Source of the DNA: Betaproteobacteria bacterium
Lineage (GTDB): Bacteria > Pseudomonadota > Gammaproteobacteria > Burkholderiales > Burkholderiaceae
Reading direction: 5' to 3'
Length of the DNA stretch: 31,363 nt
Assembly (NCBI GenBank): GCA_009921765.1
Contig: RFXC01000017.1
Location: 1-31,363 of the forward strand
The position numbers and the translations under genes were made by a program. The notes under the pieces were generated by a model. The model ran no database searches. It was given only the letters and a program-made list of their open reading frames with translations, and was not told the origin of the DNA. Below, in pieces: positions 25,179-31,363 of the stretch (positions are counted from its first letter, which is position 1; each line of letters starts with the position of its first letter).

Positions 25179-25832
25179 ATGCCTGATCCCTCAACCCCGC
25201 TTCGCCCGTCCGGTCACGTATTCGTGGTGGACGACGATGACGCGCTTCGCGACAGCATCGTCGATCTGTTGCGTGTTGTCGGCTATCGGGTTCAATGCTG
25301 GGCAAGCGGAAGGGATTTCCTTGCCGAGTTGCCTCGTGTTGCGCCTGCGGTGCTGGTGACCGACATGCGGATGCCGGACATGACGGGCGTCGAGCTTCAC
25401 GAAGAACTGATTCGACGGGGACGCACGCTCCCGGTCGTTTACGTCAGCGGTGAGAGCACGGTATCGCAGACGGTACGCGCGATGAAACAGGGCGCGGTTG
25501 ACTTTCTGGTCAAGCCGTTCGGACGCGAGGATCTGCTCCGTGCCGTGGCGGCGTCGCTCGAAAAGGATCGCCGGCAGATGCAGGACCTGATTCGTTCGGC
25601 GCGGGTGGTGGAGGCTCGCTCAACCCTGTCACCGCGTGAAAGTCAGGTGCACGACCTGCTCCTGAGAGGGTTCAGCAACCGCGAAATCGTCGAAGCGCTC
25701 GATATCTCGCTGCCCACCGCCAAACAGTACAAATCAGAGGTCATGCGAAAGCTTGGTGCCCGGTCGCTGGCTGAACTGATGGCGCTCAGTGCCGCCACAC
25801 CGGTCAAAGACGATTTGTCGCGCACCGGTTAA
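25179..25832 (+). CDS. FixJ/NarL-type response regulator (REC + LuxR HTH)
   Basis: 217 residues from ATG 25179; an in-frame ATG at 25143 would add 12 residues and lies over the palindrome. The REC domain shows the acidic cluster VVDDDD, phospho-acceptor D62 in LVTDMRMPD, the switch Ser in YVSGES and Lys in FLVKPFG. The C terminus is a LuxR-type helix-turn-helix (LSPRESQVHDLLLRGFSNREIVEALDIS in pieces, then SEVMRKLGARSLAELM). The family activates transcription as a phosphorylated dimer. It is the partner of the 7-TM kinase just upstream. Target genes are not known; the flanking catabolic operons have no dedicated regulators and are candidates. Confidence 0.93.
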   Translation: MPDPSTPLRPSGHVFVVDDDDALRDSIVDLLRVVGYRVQCWASGRDFLAELPRVAPAVLVTDMRMPDMTGVELHEELIRRGRTLPVVYVSGESTVSQTVRAMKQGAVDFLVKPFGREDLLRAVAASLEKDRRQMQDLIRSARVVEARSTLSPRESQVHDLLLRGFSNREIVEALDISLPTAKQYKSEVMRKLGARSLAELMALSAATPVKDDLSRTG

Positions 25833-25911
25833 GGCCCCCGCCTTCCGCCGCTCTCTTGCCGGCCGAATCGGTCGTGTGCGCCCAGGCTGGGCTTGCAACG
25901 GTCCGATGCGC

Positions 25912-25940
25912 TTGACTTGCGGCGGCGCAATCGATGGAAT
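25912..25940 (+). promoter_or_regulatory. Candidate sigma-70 promoter ahead of the glycosylation genes
   Basis: TTGACT (25912-25917) and TGGAAT (25935-25940) are 17 bases apart in the 200-base gap between the response regulator and the TPR/GT41 gene. The -35 matches consensus at five of six positions, the -10 at four. The rest of the gap (25833-26032) shows nothing recognisable. Confidence 0.35.
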
Positions 25941-26032
25941 GTCGTCAACACAGATGGTGTGACCCGCGAAGCACTGCCCGCGACCGAAGCGCCCCTTAAC
26001 CCGAACGAGATGGTCGACGGTAACAACCCCTT

Positions 26033-28454
26033 ATGGAATCTCACAAGCGCCGCAGCGCAGTTGCTGATCGACAGTCGGGTCATCACGATATGGAGCGTGA
26101 TGGCGTTTCGGTAGCAGCTCCCCCGCGCGAGTCGGTCCCGGTGCCCTCAGCCGACGCGGCTCGACTGATCGAACTCGGCTACGCCCGGCGGCACGCCGGT
26201 GACCTGAAAGCGGCCGCCGAATTGTATGAGCGGGCGGCGGGGCTGCCCGGCGCACCGGTGCAGGCTTACTTCAATTGGGGCAACGCGCTCTACGACCTGG
26301 GCCGCGTGCCCGAGGCGAGGCGCGCTTTTGAGGCGGCTCTCAAAGTGGACGCAGCCTCCTTGCCATCACGTCTTCAGCTTGCGCGCTGTGCGGCCCGGCT
26401 TGATGACCTTCCGCAGGCGCGCAGCCATTTCGAGTCGGTGGTTCGGCAGGATGGCTCCAATTTCAGTGCCTGGCTGGAGTTGGGGCATGTTCTGCGGCGG
26501 CAGGGCGATCTGGATGCCATGCTGGTTGCCTACAGGCGGGCGATGGCTGTTGCCCCTCAGCGCTGGGAGGCGATGCTCTCCATGGCCCGCGGACTCGAGG
26601 AAGCAGGTCAGTTCGAGATGGCGGCCACGGCGTATCACCGGGCGGTGTTGGCAGCTGGGGCTGCGGCTCAGCGTACGCCGGGCACGCCGGGCACGAGCGA
26701 CGCCCGGCGCGAGGGCCCGCATCCGGTCCAGTTGCTGCGCACGATTCACTGGCGCATGGCCCGCTTCCGGCTGGAACGCGGTGACGCTGCGCGCGCGCTA
26801 GAGGCGATGCGTCAGGCGCTGATGGCCCAGCGTATCGAAAGCCAGCAGGCACCGCTCGACGTCAATGAACTGGCAGAGATGCAGATCGACCTGGGCGAGA
26901 TTCTGCTGCGCCTGGGTCTCGACCAGGAGGCCCACCGCGCCTTCGAGCGCGCCAGCGCTGCAACGGCTGAAGCCACGCTCGCAAGGCTTGCCGAGACCTC
27001 CTTTCGCTTCAATCTCTGGCAGGAAGCGCAGCAGGTTCTGCAACGCTGCGTGGCGCTTTACCCGCACAGTGCATCTGCTCACTGGAACCTTGCGCACGCG
27101 TACGCGGAGAGCTGGCAGATGGACGAAGCGCTCGAGTCGCTTGCGCGGGCCGAGTCTCTGGCCCCGCAACCGGGTGCGCGCTCGATGCGGGCCTCCATTG
27201 CAGGTCGTCGCGGCGAAGCCGATCAGGCACTCGAGCTCTATCGCGAAATGGGTGAGGCAGAAGGACCCACCTCCCGAATGCGATCGAGCGCGGCGATGTC
27301 CTCGCTCTACAGCGACACCTTGAGCGCGCAGGAGGTGGCGGCGCTGCATCGGCGGTTGTTCCTCGAGATGGGAACGGGAGCGAGATCGGCAAAGTCTTTT
27401 TCGAATTCGCGCGATCCCGAGCGGAGATTGCGGGTGGGGCTGGTGACAGCCGACTTCCATCACCAGCATCCCGTCAATATCTTCATGCAGCCCATCCTCC
27501 CGCGGCTGGATCCGGCCGCGATCGAACTCACTGTCTATTTCACCGGCGTGTCCTACGACGATCAAACGCGCCTGGCAAGAAAGCGGGTGGCTCGCTGGGT
27601 GGAGTGTTCCGGTTGGGCTGACGGTCAGCTGGCAAGGCGTATCGAGCTTGATGGTATCGATGTGCTGCTTGATCTTGCTGGTCACACCAGCATGAACCGG
27701 ATGGCCATGTTTGCCCAGCGTGCCGCGCCGGTCCAGGCGAGTTACCTGGGGTACCCTGGCTCGACTGGCGTGCCGAATATCGACTGGCTGATTGCCGATC
27801 GCGTGGTGGCGCCAGCCGGAACCGATGCGGGACTACCCGTATCCGGATTACGGCCCTCGGCACCTCGTGCGGCCGCTCACGTTCGGATCGTTCAACAATG
27901 CGCCCAAGCTCACACCGCGAACCGTGGCGCTCTGGGCGGCGGTATTGAAAGCCGTTCCTGGTTCGCGATTGCTTCTCAAGGCGCCCAGTTTCAAAGATGG
28001 TGGTGCGGTGACCGCATTCAGGACACGGTTCGCGGCGCACGGTGTCGATGCCTCCAGACTCGAGTTTCGAGGGCCAGTCGGGTTGACCGACATGATGGCC
28101 GAATACGAAGACGTTGACATCGCGCTTGATCCGGTGCCCTACAACGGGGGCACCACCACCCTGCAGGCGCTCTGGATGGGCGTGCCGGTTGTTGTGCTCG
28201 CAGGGCAGCATTTTGTCTCGCGCATGGGCGCAAGCTTCATGACCGCGCTGAATCTTGGTGACTGGGTGGCACGTGATGACGAACACTATGTGGCGGTGGC
28301 AGCGGCCATGGCGCGCGACCGTGAGGCGCTGCTGGACTTGAAGCGCGGGTTGCGCAGCCGTCAGCAGCAGGCCGCAGCCTGGAATATCGATCAGCATGCC
28401 CGATCGCTTCAGGAGGCCATTCGCGCGATGTGGCGCGCCTCGTGCGCACCGTGA
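26033..28454 (+). pseudogene. TPR / GT41 (O-GlcNAc transferase, SPINDLY-like) protein, frameshifted
   Basis: Two frames carry one protein. The first (from ATG 26033; ATG 26090 is an alternative) has TPR repeats over about residues 40-430. The N-terminal GT41 catalytic half follows: GLVTADFHHQHPVNIF, DVLLDLAGHTSMNRM, VQASYLGYPGSTGVPN, DWLIADR. From about 27840 the homology moves to the +1 frame: TFGSFNNAPKLTP, GSRLLLKAPSF with the catalytic-type Lys, DIALDPVPYNGGTTTLQALW and GVPVVVL, ending at TGA 28452-28454. The first frame runs on as unrelated residues to 28117. About 20 residues normally found between IADR and TFGSFN (the YSEKLVRLP region) also appear to be missing, so a deletion of 3n+2 bases fits. 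Intact GT41 enzymes add sugars to proteins. A sequencing or assembly error is the main alternative. Confidence 0.85.
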
Positions 28455-29446
28455 CGGTTGCCATGGCGGCCCGGCCATCGATCTATTACACCGGCGCGCT
28501 GCCGTTGCGCGCTGGTGGCGAGTTGGTCAACTTCCAGCACGTGGCGGCCCTGCGCCGCCTGGGCTGGCGGGCGTTTCTGTTGCTCGATCCAGCCTCTCGA
28601 GTGGGCGTGCCAAGCCAACCCTATCTCGTGCCGATGGTTCACTGGGGAGAACCGCTGGTGTTTTCAACGCACGACTGGTTGGTGATGCCCGAGATAACGC
28701 AGCCCGTCATGTTCCAGCGGCTGGCCGCTTTGCGCTGCAAGGTGGCCATCCATAACCAGAACCCGTTCTACACCTTTCGCGGCTTTGCCGACATTGCCAG
28801 CATGAATGCCTACCCGCTGGCGGGCGGTCTGTGTTGCAGCGATTTCACCCGGGACACGCTGCGACGTTGGGGGTCGACAACCGACTGGCAAGTGGTTCAC
28901 CCGTGGGTGCTGCCCCATTTTTCCAGGGCCGCCCAAGGCGTGACCAAGCGGCGGCAGATTGCCTACATGCCACGAAAGCGACCCGCTGAAATCGCTTTCC
29001 TGAGGGCCCTGTTCCGAGGGCTCTATCCGGAGCACGCAGAGGTACCCTGGGTGGAGATCCACGATATGACCCGGCCGCAGGTGGCCGGTGTCCTGGCGGA
29101 ATCCCTGATTTTTGCGAGCCTCAGCAAGGACGAAGGGCTGGGATTGCCACCGCTGGAAGCGATGGCTGCGGGTTGCCTGGTATGTGGTTACGACGGGGCA
29201 GGCGGCGTGGAATACGCAACCCCTGAGAACGGCTTCTGGGTGACCGAGGGGCATGCGGAGGGCTACGCGCTCGCCCTTCATCAAGCCCTGACGCTCGAGG
29301 CTGGCGCAGCGGCGATTCGGGTTCGGGCTGGGCAGGCAACCGCAGCGGCGTTTGGTGAGGCGCGCTTTCAGTCTGAGCTGGCTGGCGCCTGGGAACGGCT
29401 GCTCGGCGATACCGCAACCCAGTATCGCTTGCCGCAGGACACCTGA
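28451..29446 (+). CDS. GT4-like glycosyltransferase
   Basis: 331 residues from GTG 28451, whose GTGA overlaps the stop of the preceding gene; ATG 28463 is an alternative start. The N-terminal domain is consistent with a GT-B fold (PSIYYTGALPLRAGGELVN, with a donor-fold glycine stretch). The C-terminal half has the EX7E signature of GT4 enzymes in KDEGLGLPPLEAMAAG, followed by GYDGAGGVEY. Such enzymes transfer a sugar from a nucleotide-sugar donor with retention of configuration. It sits between the GT41-like gene and an FkbM methyltransferase, so the three probably assemble and methylate a glycan on a protein or surface polymer. Donor and acceptor cannot be predicted. Confidence 0.8.
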   Translation: MTVAMAARPSIYYTGALPLRAGGELVNFQHVAALRRLGWRAFLLLDPASRVGVPSQPYLVPMVHWGEPLVFSTHDWLVMPEITQPVMFQRLAALRCKVAIHNQNPFYTFRGFADIASMNAYPLAGGLCCSDFTRDTLRRWGSTTDWQVVHPWVLPHFSRAAQGVTKRRQIAYMPRKRPAEIAFLRALFRGLYPEHAEVPWVEIHDMTRPQVAGVLAESLIFASLSKDEGLGLPPLEAMAAGCLVCGYDGAGGVEYATPENGFWVTEGHAEGYALALHQALTLEAGAAAIRVRAGQATAAAFGEARFQSELAGAWERLLGDTATQYRLPQDT

Positions 29447-29449
29447 GCC

Positions 29450-30256
29450 ATGTTCATCAACCATCTTGCGCAGGCCGATATTCAGCTGCTGGGCGAGCAC
29501 CGACGGTTCTGGATGGACACCTGCGCCGGCCGCGACCAGGTGGCCATGACCCTGCTCGAGCAGGGCTGGAAGGCTTATGAGGCGCCGCTACCCATGCTGG
29601 TCGCGCAGTGGTGCCAGGCGATCAAGCCGGTATTCATCGATGTTGGCGCCAACACCGGCTTCTACAGCCTGCTGGCTTTGGCCTGCGGTGCCAGAGCGGC
29701 CCATGCTTTCGAACCCGTGGCAGAGATTGCCGGCATTCTCGAGGCCAATATGCGGGTCTCGGAATTGTCCGGGATGCTGACCCTGCATCCTGTCGCGGCC
29801 GGGGCCAACGTCGGGGCCGCAATGCTTTACTTTCCACGCGCCGACCACGGGCTGATCGAAACGTCGGCATCACTCAACAGCGGCTTCCGGGCTCAGCACT
29901 CTGCGCGACGCGAGGTGCAAGTCGCGCGCCTCGATGCGTGTTTGCCGTTGGTCTCCATGGCGGGACGCGACGTTCTCCTGAAGATTGATGTGGAGACTCA
30001 TGAGGCCGACGTTTTGCGCGGGGCGACCGAACTCCTGAAAAATCTGCGCCCTGCGATCGTAGCTGAGCTGCTGCCAGGGGCTGACCTCGCGGTCTTCAAA
30101 CAACTCTGCCTGCAAGGCAGGTACAGCCATTACGCCCTGGAGCCAGGTGGGCCCGTCAAGGCATTCGAAATGATTGCCTCCGAGCGGCAGCGCGACCATC
30201 TTTTTTTGCCTCAAGAGGCTGTAGAGCGCTGGCTTGGCCCCCTCAGTCGGCCGTGA
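29450..30256 (+). CDS. FkbM-family SAM-dependent methyltransferase
   Basis: 268 residues. SAM-binding motif I is VFIDVGANTGFYSLLAL (about residues 62-78), the acidic loop follows at AHAFEPVAE, and the FkbM hallmark LKIDVETHEADVLRGA lies at about residues 178-193. FkbM enzymes O-methylate sugars or other hydroxyl groups. Three bases separate it from the glycosyltransferase stop, so the two are cotranscribed and the methyl group probably goes on the glycan made by that cluster. Its 3' end overlaps the convergent Bug receptor gene by 14 bases. Confidence 0.88.
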   Translation: MFINHLAQADIQLLGEHRRFWMDTCAGRDQVAMTLLEQGWKAYEAPLPMLVAQWCQAIKPVFIDVGANTGFYSLLALACGARAAHAFEPVAEIAGILEANMRVSELSGMLTLHPVAAGANVGAAMLYFPRADHGLIETSASLNSGFRAQHSARREVQVARLDACLPLVSMAGRDVLLKIDVETHEADVLRGATELLKNLRPAIVAELLPGADLAVFKQLCLQGRYSHYALEPGGPVKAFEMIASERQRDHLFLPQEAVERWLGPLSRP

Positions 30257-31292
30257 TCCCGATCCGCTGTATCACCGGTGTCATTACCCGAAGCTCGCTC
30301 TGCATGAAGGCGCGCAGGTCTTCAGGCGACCCACCGATCGGCTCCATGAATTGCGCATGAAGTCGCTGCTTCACCTCGGGTGCGGCGAGGGCCTCATTGA
30401 TTTCCCGGTTCATACGCTGAACGACCGCGTCTGCCGTTCCTGCCGGCGCCATGATCGCCATCCAGGCCACGCTCTCGATTTCGGGCAGGCCCGCTTCCTT
30501 CATGGTGGGGATCTCGGGGGTGAGTTCACTGCGCCTGGCGGTTGACACCGCGAGCGCGCGCATCCGGCCCGCCCTGACCTGCGGCATGACCGCCACCGCC
30601 GGCACGCAGGCAAACTGCACATCACCCTGAAGGATGGCAGTGATTGCCTGCGGAGATGATGGATACGGAATGTGTACCGCAAAGGTGCCGGTCTTCACCT
30701 TGAGCAACTCCACCCCCAGCTGAGACAGGCTGCCCACACCGGTGGAGGAAAAATTGAATTTTCCAGGATGGGCCTTCATGGCTTCGACGAGCCCCATCAG
30801 GCTGGTGATGCCAGAGTCGGCGCGCACTGCGCACACGTTTGCCTGACCGCCAGCGAGCACGACTGGCCGCAATTCGGTGAGCGGGTCGTAACCCAGCTTC
30901 CGATAGAGCAGCGTGTTGTAGACGAGCGGGCCATTGGTGCTCACCACGAAGGTGGTGCCATCGGGCGGGTGCTTGGCCACATAGCCGGTGCCGGTGTTGC
31001 CGCCCGCGCCCGGGCGGTTGACCACCACAACAGGCTGACCCAGCCGGGGGCCGATTCGCTCGGCGAGGATTCGGACCAGCACGTCGGGTGATGAGCCTGC
31101 ACCGTAGGGCACGACGATGCGAACCGGCTTGTCGGGCCAGGCGGTTTGCGCCTGCGCGGTCGGCGACACCATGGCGCTTGCGGCGGTGAGCGCTGCGGCG
31201 AGAATCAACCCCAGTACGGGTCGGCGCTCGGGGACGTCAGTGCGGGGGACAGTCTGATCGACGCTCAGGTTTCGGGGCAGGCGAGGTTTCAT
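30243..31292 (-). CDS. Bug-family periplasmic substrate-binding protein
   Basis: 349 residues from the ATG at 31290-31292, which has GGAGG nine bases upstream; a 15-codon longer frame has no such support. A long N-terminal region precedes the hydrophobic signal core (VLGLILAAALTAASAM) and the cleavage-like AQAQTAW. The mature chain begins AWPDKPVRIVVPYGAGSSPD, the classic Bug start, and continues with VVVVNRPGAGGN, HIPYPSSPQA and IPTMKEAGLPEIES. It would capture a carboxylate or similar ligand. No TctA/TctB genes are seen, although the window ends 71 bases upstream. It is the third and most typical Bug receptor here. Confidence 0.92.
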   Translation of the reverse strand: MKPRLPRNLSVDQTVPRTDVPERRPVLGLILAAALTAASAMVSPTAQAQTAWPDKPVRIVVPYGAGSSPDVLVRILAERIGPRLGQPVVVVNRPGAGGNTGTGYVAKHPPDGTTFVVSTNGPLVYNTLLYRKLGYDPLTELRPVVLAGGQANVCAVRADSGITSLMGLVEAMKAHPGKFNFSSTGVGSLSQLGVELLKVKTGTFAVHIPYPSSPQAITAILQGDVQFACVPAVAVMPQVRAGRMRALAVSTARRSELTPEIPTMKEAGLPEIESVAWMAIMAPAGTADAVVQRMNREINEALAAPEVKQRLHAQFMEPIGGSPEDLRAFMQSELRVMTPVIQRIGITAD

Positions 31293-31301
31293 CGGGCAGG
31301 G

Positions 31302-31306
31302 CCTCC
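31302..31306 (-). promoter_or_regulatory. Shine-Dalgarno GGAGG for the Bug receptor at 31292
   Basis: On the minus strand GGAGG precedes the ATG by nine bases, choosing it over the upstream in-frame start at 31337. Confidence 0.6.
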
Positions 31307-31363
31307 GTATCGTCAGAGAAGCGGCCTTCGCAGGCAACGAATGAAGCGTCCATGGTACGCGAG

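Noticed and set aside
25893..26114. 73-residue plus-strand open frame in the gap before the TPR gene
   Set aside because: No ribosome-binding site, no recognisable domain, and it overlaps the start of the TPR/GT41 gene in another frame.

Overview
The window reads as a chromosomal stretch of a high-GC betaproteobacterium, most likely a member of the Burkholderiales. The evidence is the GC-rich coding bias, very tight gene packing with 4-base stop/start overlaps, and three separate Bug-type (tripartite tricarboxylate) periplasmic receptors without their membrane partners. It also holds two class III CoA-transferases, two acyl-CoA ligases and an MmgE/PrpD protein. These families are strongly expanded in Bordetella/Cupriavidus/Comamonas-like genomes. 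The genus assignment is inference from gene content only. No rRNA, tRNA, CRISPR array, transposase, phage gene or origin was seen, and no intergenic gap exceeds about 200 bases.

Left part (1-13385), catabolic: it opens with the 3' end of a LigB-type extradiol dioxygenase. This converges on a leftward group: an M29/NicX-like metalloprotein, a Bug receptor and an isopropylmalate/tartrate dehydrogenase-type enzyme. A rightward atypical SDR follows. Next come a leftward old-yellow-enzyme-family oxidoreductase and an aryl-CoA ligase joined by a GTGA overlap, then a rightward Tat-exported Bug receptor and an alpha/beta hydrolase. A leftward ABC ATPase, MmgE/PrpD protein and second acyl-CoA ligase close this part.

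Centre (13533-21812): a rightward eight-gene operon, mostly with overlapping stop/start codons. Its order is Rieske oxygenase alpha, oxygenase beta, class III CoA-transferase, TAXI-type TRAP receptor, fused TRAP permease, a small two-helix membrane protein with a perfect 18-bp coding repeat, a CitE/HpcH-like CoA-ester lyase, and a second class III CoA-transferase. The layout suggests uptake of an organic acid, CoA activation by transfer, ring or side-chain oxygenation, and C-C cleavage of a CoA ester. The substrate cannot be read from sequence, and no ferredoxin or reductase for the oxygenase is present. This operon is the best candidate for an undescribed pathway.

Right part (21813-31363): formate-tetrahydrofolate ligase (leftward) is followed by a 7-TM histidine kinase and FixJ/LuxR-type response regulator, with an 18-bp perfect palindrome between them. 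A glycosylation island comes next: a TPR/GT41 O-GlcNAc-transferase-like gene broken by a frameshift and apparent internal deletion, a GT4-like glycosyltransferase and an FkbM-type methyltransferase. The window ends with a leftward third Bug receptor. The island resembles those that glycosylate flagellin or surface proteins, but no target is visible.
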